From NCBI GenBank assembly GCA_934500865.1, contig CAKSUD010000037.1, positions 1 to 15,321 on the forward strand: a stretch of 15,321 bases of DNA, written 5' to 3'. Below are positions 5,731 to 12,737 of the stretch, piece by piece. This DNA comes from an uncultured Clostridia bacterium (lineage in GTDB: Bacteria > Bacillota > Clostridia > TANB77 > RGIG9151). Every line of letters starts with the position of its first letter. The first letter of the stretch is position 1. Under the pieces are notes generated by a model, which was not told the DNA's origin, did not search any database, and saw only the letters and a program-made list of their open reading frames with translations. The position numbers and the translations under genes are program-made.

Positions 5731-7428
5731 TTGACAAAACCGTATTACGAAAAGAGAGAAATTACAGATTTTAAGGATTTAATAAATCAAAGTGTAAGTA
5801 TATATGGAAATAAAAATGCTTTCTCCGTTAAAGGAATTATGGGAGAATATACAGGAATAAAGTATAGAGAATTAAAGAAAGATATAGATGCAGTAGGAAC
5901 TGAGTTTGTAAATATGGGATTAAAACACGAAAAAATAGCTGTTATCGGTGAAAACAGATATGAATGGTGTCTTACATATTTGGCTGTTACTTGCGGAACA
6001 GGTACTATTGTGCCATTAGATAAGGAATTGCCTGTAAATGAATTAAGATATTTGCTTGAAGTTTCAAAAGTGAAGGCGATAATTTTCTCTAATAAGATGA
6101 AGGATAAGCTTGCTGAGGCAGTCGTTGGCTTAAAAGATATTAAATATTTTATAAATATGGATATTCCTGATGATGCAGAAGGGTGTTTGTCTTTTAAGAA
6201 GCTAATGAAGAAGGGGAATGACTTAATTAGAATTGGTGATAAGAAATTTATTAATGCAAAGGTTAATCCTGATGAGCCTACTATTTTATTGTTTACATCT
6301 GGAACAACCGGTCTTGCAAAGGGTGTTATGCTTTCTCAAAGAAATGTATGCTCCGATATAGTTGCTACGTCTATGGTGGTAAATGTTACGGAAGATGATA
6401 TTAATTTATCTATTTTGCCATTGCATCATACATATGAATGTACTGTAAGTTTCTTATTGATGCTATATAACGGAGTCACAACTTCTTTCTGCGAAGGACT
6501 AAAACATATGGTTCAAAACTTAAAAGAAGTGCGTCCTACTGTAATGTTAGCTGTACCATTAATTTATGAAAATATCTATAAAAAGCTTTGGGAAACAGCT
6601 AGAAAAAATGGGAAAGAAGGAAAGTTAAAAACAGGCCTAAATATTAGCAAAATGGCTAGAATGGTGAATATAGATATTCGTAAAAAGCTATTTAAAGAAG
6701 TATTAGAGGCTTTTGGCGGAGATAGAATGAGAATTGCTATTGCAGGTGGAGCTGCTAGTAAACCGGAAGTTTTAAAGGGACTACAAGACTTGGGCTTTTT
6801 TGTAATGCAAGGATATGGACTTACTGAAGCATCCCCGATTGTGTTTGTTAATCATGTTCAAAAATATAAAAATGATTCTATTGGTTTGCCATTGCCTGGA
6901 GTTGAAGTAAAAATAGTTGAGCCTGATGCTAATGGAGTAGGTGAAATTTGGGTAAAGGGTCCTATGGTTATGAAGGGATACTTTGAAAACAAAGAAGCGA
7001 CTGATAAGGCATTAAAAGATGGTTGGCTAAATACAGGAGATTTAGGCTATAAGGATAAAGAAGATTATTATTATATAACAGGAAGAAAAAAGAATGTTAT
7101 TGTAACTAAGAATGGAAAAAACATTTTCCCTGAAGAGGTAGAAGCATACTTAAGTGAAAGTGAATACATAAAGGAATGTGTTGTTTATGGTAAAGAGGTT
7201 GAAAATGAGATTGAGCCTAAGGTATGTGCTATTATTGTTCCTGATTATGATGCAATAAGAAGAGACACTGAACGTTTTAATATGTCTGAGGAAGAATTGA
7301 GAAAATTAATAGAGTTGGAAGTTAAAAAAGCTAATAGAAAGATGCCATCCTATAAATATGTAAAAGAGTTTGAAATACAAGAAAAAGAATTTAATAAGAC
7401 AACTACGCATAAAATAAAAAGATGCTAA
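5731..7428 (+). CDS. Long-chain acyl-CoA synthetase (AMP-forming ligase)
   Basis: A 565-residue adenylate-forming enzyme that activates a carboxylate, most likely a fatty acid, to acyl-AMP and then acyl-CoA. TTG 5731 is chosen because GGGAGGG at 5717-5723 lies 7 bases upstream; the earlier ATG at 5695 has no good site. Motifs in order: phosphate loop FTSGTTGLAKG at 188-198, the LHHTYE substrate region at 231-236, GYGLTEASP at 361-369, TGDLG at 435-439, the hinge GRKKN at 451-455, and the C-terminal catalytic lysine in THKIKR (Lys561). That last motif usually reads Gly-Lys-Ile; here His replaces the Gly, but the lysine is kept. The length and the long insert at 285-335 fit the FadD-like long-chain group. 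It lies between spoIIIAA and the nucleoside kinase on the same strand with no terminator seen, so co-transcription is possible. Confidence 0.9.
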   Translation: MTKPYYEKREITDFKDLINQSVSIYGNKNAFSVKGIMGEYTGIKYRELKKDIDAVGTEFVNMGLKHEKIAVIGENRYEWCLTYLAVTCGTGTIVPLDKELPVNELRYLLEVSKVKAIIFSNKMKDKLAEAVVGLKDIKYFINMDIPDDAEGCLSFKKLMKKGNDLIRIGDKKFINAKVNPDEPTILLFTSGTTGLAKGVMLSQRNVCSDIVATSMVVNVTEDDINLSILPLHHTYECTVSFLLMLYNGVTTSFCEGLKHMVQNLKEVRPTVMLAVPLIYENIYKKLWETARKNGKEGKLKTGLNISKMARMVNIDIRKKLFKEVLEAFGGDRMRIAIAGGAASKPEVLKGLQDLGFFVMQGYGLTEASPIVFVNHVQKYKNDSIGLPLPGVEVKIVEPDANGVGEIWVKGPMVMKGYFENKEATDKALKDGWLNTGDLGYKDKEDYYYITGRKKNVIVTKNGKNIFPEEVEAYLSESEYIKECVVYGKEVENEIEPKVCAIIVPDYDAIRRDTERFNMSEEELRKLIELEVKKANRKMPSYKYVKEFEIQEKEFNKTTTHKIKRC

Positions 7429-7442
7429 AGGAGGCTTTTAAA

Positions 7443-8072
7443 ATGGTAAAAATAACATTAGGAGATAAGGTTTTCGAAGTAGAAAAAGACACGAGAATAA
7501 TTGATTTTATGAACTCTTATGGAATAAGTAATCCTTCACCTGTACTAGGTGCGATTGTTAATAACGAATCTAGAAGTTTAAGACATAAATTAGATGAAGA
7601 TGCTGTTGTTAGTTTGATTGATTATACTACTTCTGAAGGTGTAAGCATTTACAGAAGAAGTTTGTTGTTCTTATTTATAAGGGTTTGTGAAGAATTATAT
7701 CCAGAGGCAAGTGTTGTAGTTGAACACTCTATTAATAAAGGTGTGTATTGTGAACTTCATAATTGCCCAGTCCCAATTAATGAGGAATTACGCAAGAAAA
7801 TTGAAGAGAGAATGAGAGAACTTGTTGTTGAGAAAATTCCTTTTATAAAGAGAAAAGTTTCTAAAGAGGAAGCTAAAAATATTTATATGAGCTTAGAACA
7901 ACCTGATAAAGTTGGAGTATTAGACACGCTAGATATGGATATGGTAACAATTTATTCGTTTGGCGATTGGAATGACTATTTTTATGGATACTTAGTTCCT
8001 AATTCAGGATATTTAACCATGTTTGAATTGAGACTATACGAAGGCGGATTCTTGATAAGATATCCTGAATAA
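7443..8072 (+). CDS. TGS-domain nucleoside kinase, N-terminal part (ends at in-frame TAA)
   Basis: A 209-residue open frame. ATG 7443 has AAAGGAGG at 7428-7435; an ATG at 7422 overlaps the upstream gene and precedes that site. Residues 1-60 form a TGS/ubiquitin-like domain (MVKITLGDKVFEVEKDT). The rest corresponds to the region of threonyl-tRNA-synthetase-like second-domain fold found in clostridial nucleoside kinases: HSINKGVYCELH at about 100-111 resembles the HxxxxGxxxE motif, and the YGYLVPNSGYL stretch is typical. In homologues this is the front half of a single protein of about 550 residues with a uridine-kinase-like C-terminus. Here TAA at 8070-8072 stops it just after RYPE. The frame continues immediately afterwards with conserved kinase sequence, so this is one gene split by a nonsense codon. 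Confidence 0.8.
   Translation: MVKITLGDKVFEVEKDTRIIDFMNSYGISNPSPVLGAIVNNESRSLRHKLDEDAVVSLIDYTTSEGVSIYRRSLLFLFIRVCEELYPEASVVVEHSINKGVYCELHNCPVPINEELRKKIEERMRELVVEKIPFIKRKVSKEEAKNIYMSLEQPDKVGVLDTLDMDMVTIYSFGDWNDYFYGYLVPNSGYLTMFELRLYEGGFLIRYPE
8070..8072 (+). other. In-frame TAA interrupting the nucleoside kinase gene
   Basis: Without this codon a single frame runs from 7443 to 9095 (550 residues plus stop). The 28 codons that follow the TAA (8073-8156) read as family sequence, including KLPPYNDQKKLFEIFREF and RWNKILGV, and contain no ATG or GTG. One base change from CAA, AAA or GAA explains it. It could be a true mutation, a strain polymorphism or a sequencing error. A GGAG directly after the stop could by chance help reinitiation. 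Confidence 0.85.
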
Positions 8073-8156
8073 GGAGATTTTTATAAATTACCACCATATA
8101 ATGACCAAAAGAAACTTTTTGAGATATTTAGAGAGTTTAAGAGATGGAATAAGATT

Positions 8157-9095
8157 TTGGGTGTTGAAAATGTTTCTATGCTAAATGATATTGTAAGACA
8201 AGGCAAAATGGATGAATATATGAGAATTGCTGAGGCTCTTCAAGAAAAGAAGTATGGCGTAATTGCAGATAAGATAAAGGATGACCCTAGAAAGAAAATT
8301 GTACTTATTGCTGGCCCGTCGTCATCCGGTAAAACTACTTCATCACACAGATTAGCAATTCAACTTATGGTTAATGGAATTAAAGCTGTGCCGATAGCTC
8401 TTGATGATTATTTTGTTGATAGAAAGCATACTCCGATAGGTGAGGATGGAAAGCCTGATTTTGAGAGTTTATATGCTGTTGATTTGAAGTTATTTAATGA
8501 GCATTTGACAAGGTTACTTGCAGGAGAGGAAGTTGAGCTACCTACTTTTGATTTTGTAACCGGAACAAGACATTACAATGGTAGAAAGATAAAATTAGAA
8601 GAGAATGAAGTTTTAATTTTTGAGGGAATACATGCATTAAACGAAGAACTTACAAAGGAAATACCAAGAGAGAATAAGTTTAAGATATATATAAGTGCTT
8701 TGACATCTATAAATATTGATGACCATAATTCTATTCCTACTACTGATGCGAGACTGCTTAGAAGAATGGTTAGAGATTATAAGTATAGGGGTCATTCGCC
8801 TGAAAGAACTTTAGAGCTTTGGGATGCTGTAAGAAGAGGAGAAGAGAGAAATATTTTCCCTTATCAAGAAGAGGCTGACGCTATGTTCAACTCTTCAATG
8901 TTTTATGAGATATGTGTGCTAAAAGTAGTGGCTGAACCACTTCTTAAAGAAATTGGAAAAGATTCTATTTATTATAGCAAGGCTAAGAGCTTACTTGATT
9001 TCTTACAATATTTTGAACCTGTTGGTTCTGAGAGAGTGCCTGAAAATTCTATTATTAGAGAATTTATAGGTGGTAGTTGCTTCCAAGAAGAATAA
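8157..9095 (+). CDS. Nucleoside (uridine-type) kinase, C-terminal catalytic part
   Basis: A frame of up to 312 residues from TTG 8157; ATG 8178 is another possible start, and neither has a convincing ribosome-binding site. Coding similarity actually extends back to 8073. The P-loop kinase domain is intact: Walker A GPSSSGKT at residues 53-60 counted from 8157, ALDDYFVDR (substrate and magnesium-binding Asp) at about 79-87, LPTFDFVTGTR, LIFEGIHALN (Walker B-like) and the Arg-rich lid RLLRRMVRDYKYRG. This is the phosphoribulokinase/uridine kinase fold that phosphorylates nucleosides with ATP or GTP. In relatives it is fused to the TGS region encoded just upstream. Whether this half is made alone depends on the in-frame TAA at 8070. 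The frame itself is undamaged, which argues that any mutation is recent. Confidence 0.8.
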   Translation: MGVENVSMLNDIVRQGKMDEYMRIAEALQEKKYGVIADKIKDDPRKKIVLIAGPSSSGKTTSSHRLAIQLMVNGIKAVPIALDDYFVDRKHTPIGEDGKPDFESLYAVDLKLFNEHLTRLLAGEEVELPTFDFVTGTRHYNGRKIKLEENEVLIFEGIHALNEELTKEIPRENKFKIYISALTSINIDDHNSIPTTDARLLRRMVRDYKYRGHSPERTLELWDAVRRGEERNIFPYQEEADAMFNSSMFYEICVLKVVAEPLLKEIGKDSIYYSKAKSLLDFLQYFEPVGSERVPENSIIREFIGGSCFQEE

Positions 9096-9104
9096 TTTGT
9101 TAAG

Positions 9105-9132
9105 AAAAAAGACCACCGAAGTGGTCTTTTTT
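9105..9132. terminator. Bidirectional terminator between kinase and serine hydrolase
   Basis: A perfect 12-bp stem, AAAAAAGACCAC (9105-9116) with GTGGTCTTTTTT (9121-9132), is closed by the stable tetraloop CGAA. The A and T runs on each side let it act on both convergent genes. Confidence 0.93.
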
Positions 9133-9138
9133 AGTTAC

Positions 9139-10434
9139 TTACTTATTCTGAACTAAAGTCAAGTCTTTCATGATTTCGTCAAGTCCTTTAGCGAGAGAGG
9201 TAAGTAGTTGGTTATTAATTGATTGGTTATACGTCGTTGTCATAATAGTCATAATGTAGTCGTTTGTTGCAAATTCTGCATTAGGATTAGAGTCGCCAAA
9301 GATGATGGCAGAATCGTGGTAGCCTTTTGCATTGAAACCGGACTTGTGTGCGACTTTCGTGTAAGTTCCCAAACCGTCTTTTATGAAGTTATACTGTGCA
9401 TTTACTAAGGTGTCCATAAACAATTCACCTTCAGAACAAGTGAATGAGAAATTATAAATTTCATTCCAAAGAACCGAAAGGTCATGAGGTGTTACGTTTG
9501 CCCAAGCTCTATAAGGGTCAGGTGTTGTACAACCGAGCGAGTTCAACATTTCTTTATAACCTTCGCAGCCACCCATAGCTCTAAGCATATAATAGCCGGT
9601 GTTATCAGAAATGTCGATAGTCTGATGGAGAATATTCTTGAGTGACCAAAGAGTGCCGGGTTTGGAGTACTTAATCGTACCACAGCTTATTTCCCAATAA
9701 CATTCTTGGTAAGCCATAGTAGTATCAAGGGTAAAACGCTTGTTGTTGATTTCCTTGTACATATATAGCGAATAAGGAGCTTTGAGGACACTTGCTGGTG
9801 AAAATTCATCATCAGCATTGTAGGAAACGGTGGTATAGTCCTTTAGCGAAATAGTAGTGAAACTTGCTCTAATACCATAAGTTTTCTTATAGTAGCTAAG
9901 CGTGTCATATATTTTTTTCGCCATTTCTTCGGGAATAGTATAAGTCTCGTTGTTATTTACTGTAATGGTATCTCTCTGGTATGTGTCGTCTCTAATAATG
10001 GCATGACCAAGGTCACGAGTAGGAGTAACCTTAATTAAGCATTTTACTTCGAGTTCGGTTCCTTCTGCGGTGCCATAGATATAAAAATCTTTGGCAAACT
10101 GATAAGAATACTTACTAATTGGTTTCCATTTAACATTCACACGCTTTTTTGAGCCATCATCATAATTGACCATAACTTGGGTTGGAATATAAGGAACACT
10201 ACCTTGATTTATAGTTTTTGTTGGATTGTCAACAGAAACCGGTTTGGGTTCTTTGACTACATTGGAAGTTTCTTCAGACTCGGTTTCGGGTTCAGGGTCA
10301 TTTGCTACACTGGAAGTTTCTTCAGGTTCGGTTTCGGGTTCAGGGTCATTTGCCATTACGCAAGTGGCAAATGTGCATACTAGAACGATGCTACAAAGGA
10401 TGAACGCGATGAGACATTTGAAAAACTTCTTCAT
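9139..10434 (-). CDS. Secreted serine hydrolase, class A beta-lactamase-like fold
   Basis: A 431-residue exported protein. The start (complement of 10432-10434) follows GGAGGA with 6 bases of spacing. The signal peptide is residues 1-28 (MKKFFKCLIAFILC, then a hydrophobic core, with probable cleavage after Val-Met-Ala). Residues 28-59 are two copies of a 16-residue acidic Pro/Glu linker. Residues of about 75-137 resemble a bacterial Ig-like domain (a YDDGSKKRVNVKW segment). Residues of about 165-425 are the catalytic domain with SVLK at 215-218 (Ser215 nucleophile, Lys218), SDN at 276-278 and KSG at 364-366, the three active-site motifs of class A beta-lactamases and penicillin-binding enzymes. 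It could be a beta-lactamase, but the linker, the Ig-like domain and poor likeness outside the motifs fit a cell-wall or peptidoglycan-associated hydrolase better. It is monocistronic. Confidence 0.85.
   Translation of the reverse strand: MKKFFKCLIAFILCSIVLVCTFATCVMANDPEPETEPEETSSVANDPEPETESEETSNVVKEPKPVSVDNPTKTINQGSVPYIPTQVMVNYDDGSKKRVNVKWKPISKYSYQFAKDFYIYGTAEGTELEVKCLIKVTPTRDLGHAIIRDDTYQRDTITVNNNETYTIPEEMAKKIYDTLSYYKKTYGIRASFTTISLKDYTTVSYNADDEFSPASVLKAPYSLYMYKEINNKRFTLDTTMAYQECYWEISCGTIKYSKPGTLWSLKNILHQTIDISDNTGYYMLRAMGGCEGYKEMLNSLGCTTPDPYRAWANVTPHDLSVLWNEIYNFSFTCSEGELFMDTLVNAQYNFIKDGLGTYTKVAHKSGFNAKGYHDSAIIFGDSNPNAEFATNDYIMTIMTTTYNQSINNQLLTSLAKGLDEIMKDLTLVQNK
10258..10353 (-). repeat. Two tandem 48-bp repeats encoding an acidic linker
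   Basis: Copies at 10306-10353 and 10258-10305 match at 45 of 48 positions and encode ANDPEPETEPEETSSV and ANDPEPETESEETSNV. Near-identity at the DNA level indicates a recent duplication. The copy number of such linkers often varies between strains. Confidence 0.9.
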
Positions 10435-10491
10435 AAAATTTCCTCCATTAAAAAATAATTATGGATAAATATAAAGTTGCTTACGAATGAG

Positions 10492-10520
10492 ATTATACTA
10501 CATGTGGTAAAGAATGTCAA
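10492..10520 (-). promoter_or_regulatory. Consensus sigma-A promoter of the serine hydrolase gene
   Basis: On the minus strand, TTGACA (10515-10520), exactly 17 bases, then TATAAT (10492-10497): a perfect consensus. Transcription would start near 10485, leaving a leader of about 50 bases with the GGAGGA site at 10441-10446. Confidence 0.85.
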
Positions 10521-10564
10521 CATAAATAAATTATTGTAAACACCAATAAAAAATAATCGCGGTA

Positions 10565-10593
10565 TTGTATAATATTATTTTTTGGTGTATAAT
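10565..10593 (+). promoter_or_regulatory. Probable sigma-A promoter of smpB-ssrA
   Basis: TTGTAT (10565-10570), 17 bases, TATAAT (10588-10593). A second TATAAT at 10568-10573 lacks a good -35. The predicted start near 10600 rules out the ATG at 10600 as the smpB start and supports GTG 10621. Confidence 0.6.
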
Positions 10594-10620
10594 TAATAAA
10601 TGTTGAAGGTGGTGAAAAAA

Positions 10621-11088
10621 GTGCCTAATTATCCTATTAAAAAAATTGCTTCTAATAAGAAAGCATATCACGATTATTTTATTAATGATACGTTTGAAGC
10701 CGGAATAGAGCTTACAGGTACTGAAATAAAATCAATTAAAATGGGAAATGTTAATTTAAAAGATAGTTATGCATATATAGATAAAGGTGAAATGTTTATT
10801 AGCAGTATGCATATAAGTCCTTATGAAAAAGGAAATATTTTTAATGTAGATCCTATTCGAAAACGTAGATTGCTTGTTACTAAAAAGGAGATTAATAAGT
10901 TAATAGGTTTGATAAAAAGAGAAGGCATAACACTTGTACCAACAGAACTATATTTAAAAGGTAAATGGGCAAAGCTAACCATTGGCATTGGAAAGGGTAA
11001 GAAATTATATGACAAACGTCAAGATATAGCTAAAAAAAGTGCTCAAAAGGAAATGGCTATGAGATTCAAAGAAAAGAATCAAGCATAG
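10621..11088 (+). CDS. smpB: SsrA-binding protein SmpB
   Basis: A 155-residue protein, the normal size for SmpB. It binds the tRNA-like domain of tmRNA, delivers it to stalled ribosomes and occupies the empty decoding centre during trans-translation. GTG 10621 is chosen: AAGGTGG at 10606-10612 lies 8 bases upstream and the product starts PNYPIKKIASNKKAYHDYFI, as in other SmpBs; an ATG at 10600 sits before that site and at the likely transcription start. Family landmarks follow: GIELTGTEIKS at about residues 29-39, NLKDSYAYI, ISPYEKGNIFN, the KWAKLTIGIGKGKKLYDKR core and the basic C-terminal tail ending KSAQKEMAMRFKEKNQA, which folds as a helix in the mRNA channel. ssrA starts only 5 bases after its stop, so both partners are probably made from one transcript. 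Confidence 0.98.
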   Translation: MPNYPIKKIASNKKAYHDYFINDTFEAGIELTGTEIKSIKMGNVNLKDSYAYIDKGEMFISSMHISPYEKGNIFNVDPIRKRRLLVTKKEINKLIGLIKREGITLVPTELYLKGKWAKLTIGIGKGKKLYDKRQDIAKKSAQKEMAMRFKEKNQA

Positions 11089-11093
11089 AATAT

Positions 11094-11445
11094 GGGGGCG
11101 TAAAGGTATCGACATTTATTTTGAAGTATAGGTAGCGAGTAGTGGGTCCTGCTGGCCACTTAAAAAAGCGGGAAATTAAAATTAAACGCTAATAATAACG
11201 AATTAGCTTTAGCTGCCTAAGTGCGGCTACGTCGACCTAAGAGTGTCACCGGCTTAGAGTTCGGCGTCGACAGGTGACCACGAAGTCAACAAAGCTTTGA
11301 GTTGAGGGGTATTTTATGAAGCTACTGAAACTATTAGCCTGTTTGTAGGCGAATAGCAGAGGGAATGTAAAACTACAAACTGCACTCGGAGAAGCTTATA
11401 TGGATAGGTTTATGGACAGGAGTTCGATTCTCCTCGCCTCCACCA
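11094..11445 (+). ncRNA. ssrA: Transfer-messenger RNA (tmRNA)
   Basis: A 352-nt one-piece tmRNA that rescues stalled ribosomes with SmpB and adds a degradation tag. The 5' end GGGGGCG (11094-11100) pairs with CGCCTCC (11435-11441), followed by A and an encoded CCA (11443-11445), giving the alanine-type acceptor stem with one G-U pair at position 3. Next to it are the conserved GGTATCGAC near the 5' end and a T-arm with TTCGATTC at 11422-11429. The tag frame runs from GCT 11188 to TAA 11218-11220 and encodes ANNNELALAA, ending in the standard LAA-type degradation signal. There is no obvious promoter of its own in the 5-base gap after smpB. The 5' end is therefore probably produced by RNase P from a shared transcript. 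Confidence 0.97.
11188..11220 (+). other. tmRNA tag-peptide reading frame (ANNNELALAA)
   Basis: Ten codons from the resume codon GCT to the TAA stop at 11218-11220. Starting with Ala and ending in Leu-Ala-Ala is typical for clostridial tags and targets tagged proteins to ClpXP-type proteases. Confidence 0.9.
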
Positions 11446-11452
11446 AAAGAAA

Positions 11453-11498
11453 CAAACAAGAAATCCTTATTTTTATGGGTTTCTTGTTTGTTTTTTTT
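11453..11498 (+). terminator. Intrinsic terminator after ssrA
   Basis: A 14-bp stem, CAAACAAGAAATCC (11453-11466) with GGGTTTCTTGTTTG (11477-11490), contains one T-G wobble. It has a 10-base loop and eight T's at 11491-11498. Confidence 0.93.
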
Positions 11499-11564
11499 AA
11501 GCTAGTGAAAATATATATGTAGCCTTTTGACTATAAATCTAGGATTATTGCACTTAGTTAAATA

Positions 11565-11593
11565 TTGACAGTAGCTACATTAAAACATATAAT
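11565..11593 (+). promoter_or_regulatory. Consensus sigma-A promoter of trpS
   Basis: TTGACA (11565-11570), 17 bases, TATAAT (11588-11593): a perfect consensus. The start near 11600 leaves a leader of only about 30 bases before ATG 11631, too short for a T-box riboswitch. The spacer begins with the palindrome GTAGCTAC (11571-11578). Confidence 0.85.
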
Positions 11594-11630
11594 ATATCCA
11601 TGAGTTTTTGTGTAGTTGGGAGGAAGTATT

Positions 11631-12692
11631 ATGAAGAGAGTAATTTTGACCGGGGACCGTCCGACAGGTAGACTACATGTTGGCCACTATGTTGGTTCAT
11701 TAAAAGAAAGAGTTAAACTACAAAATTCCGGTAGTTATGATGATATATATATTATGATTGCTGATGCTCAAGCTTTAACTGATAATGCTGAGCATCCTGA
11801 AAAAGTACGTCAAAACATTATGCAAGTGGCATTAGATTACCTCGCTTGTGGAATTGACCCTAAAAGAACATGTGTTTTTATTCAGTCGATGATTCCGGAA
11901 TTAACTGAATTAACATTTTATTATATGAACTTGGTTACTGTTTCACGTGTTCAACGTAATCCAACAGTAAAATCAGAAATAAAGATGAGAAATTTTGAGG
12001 CTAGTATTCCTGTTGGATTTTTCTGTTATCCAATTAGCCAGGCTGCTGACATTACAGCATTCGGTGCTACTGATGTACCGGCTGGCGAGGACCAAATGCC
12101 TATGATAGAGCAAACTCGTGAGATTGTACATAAATTTAATGAGGTTTATGGTGAAACTTTGGTAGAACCTAAAATTGTTTTGCCTTCAAATCAAGCTTGT
12201 TTACGTTTGCCTGGAATCGACGGAAAGGCGAAGATGAGTAAATCTCTTGGAAACTGTATTTACTTATCCGATGAACCGGAGGACATTCAAAAGAAGATTA
12301 TGTCTATGTTTACAGACCCTACTCATTTAAGAAAAGATGACCCAGGTCATACAGAAGGAAATCCGGTATTTATATATTTAGATGCGTTTTGTCAAGACGA
12401 ACATTTTGCCGAATTTTTACCTGAATATGCTAATCTTGATGAACTTAAGGCTCATTATCAAAGAGGCGGACTTGGTGATGTAACTGTAAAGAAGTTTTTA
12501 AATAATGTTATCCAAGAAGAATTACGTCCAATTAGAGAAAGTAGGAAAGAGTGGGAAAAACGCATACCTGAAGTTTATGAGATATTACGTGAAGGAAGCG
12601 AAAAGGCTGAGAAAGTTGCGGCTGAAACATTAAATAATGTTCGTCATTCAATGCGTATAGATTACTTTAACGATAAAAATCTTTTGAAATAG
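11631..12692 (+). CDS. trpS: Tryptophanyl-tRNA synthetase, TrpRS II-like
   Basis: A 353-residue class Ic synthetase that charges tRNA-Trp with tryptophan using ATP. ATG 11631 follows GGGAGGAA at 11618-11625; a TTG at 11616 lies before that site. Residues 1-25 open MKRVILTGDRPTGRLHVGH, with the HIGH-type motif HVGH at 16-19. GEDQ at 152-155 is a conserved active-site element, and KMSKS is at 201-205. The GDRPTG opening, the NLVTVSRVQRNPTVKSEI segment and the ISQAADITAFGATDVPAGEDQ block resemble, as I recall it, the Deinococcus TrpRS II group rather than the Bacillus form, which has GIQPSG. That group includes enzymes less sensitive to indolmycin. No second trpS is visible here, so it may be the only copy in the genome or an extra one. 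It has its own consensus promoter. Confidence 0.96.
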   Translation: MKRVILTGDRPTGRLHVGHYVGSLKERVKLQNSGSYDDIYIMIADAQALTDNAEHPEKVRQNIMQVALDYLACGIDPKRTCVFIQSMIPELTELTFYYMNLVTVSRVQRNPTVKSEIKMRNFEASIPVGFFCYPISQAADITAFGATDVPAGEDQMPMIEQTREIVHKFNEVYGETLVEPKIVLPSNQACLRLPGIDGKAKMSKSLGNCIYLSDEPEDIQKKIMSMFTDPTHLRKDDPGHTEGNPVFIYLDAFCQDEHFAEFLPEYANLDELKAHYQRGGLGDVTVKKFLNNVIQEELRPIRESRKEWEKRIPEVYEILREGSEKAEKVAAETLNNVRHSMRIDYFNDKNLLK

Positions 12693-12737
12693 TTATTAAT
12701 TAATAAGGTATACTATAAAAAAGGAGAGGATTATTTT

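Noticed and set aside
8070..8072. Recoding (selenocysteine or pyrrolysine) at the kinase stop codon
   Set aside because: The codon is TAA, which is used for neither residue, and no recoding hairpin is visible just downstream.
10226..10468. Open frames on the plus strand (also 10177-10383) antisense to the serine hydrolase signal region
   Set aside because: They mirror the 48-bp repeats and the signal peptide of the minus-strand gene, have no ribosome-binding site and show no recognisable protein character.
11086..11091. TAGAAT as a -10 for a separate ssrA promoter
   Set aside because: It is only two bases before the mature tmRNA 5' end, too close for a normal start, and no -35 is seen at the right distance.
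11499..11630. T-box riboswitch for trpS
   Set aside because: The consensus promoter at 11565-11593 leaves only about 30 bases of leader, there is no T-box AGGGTGGNACCGCG-type core, and no terminator lies between promoter and gene.
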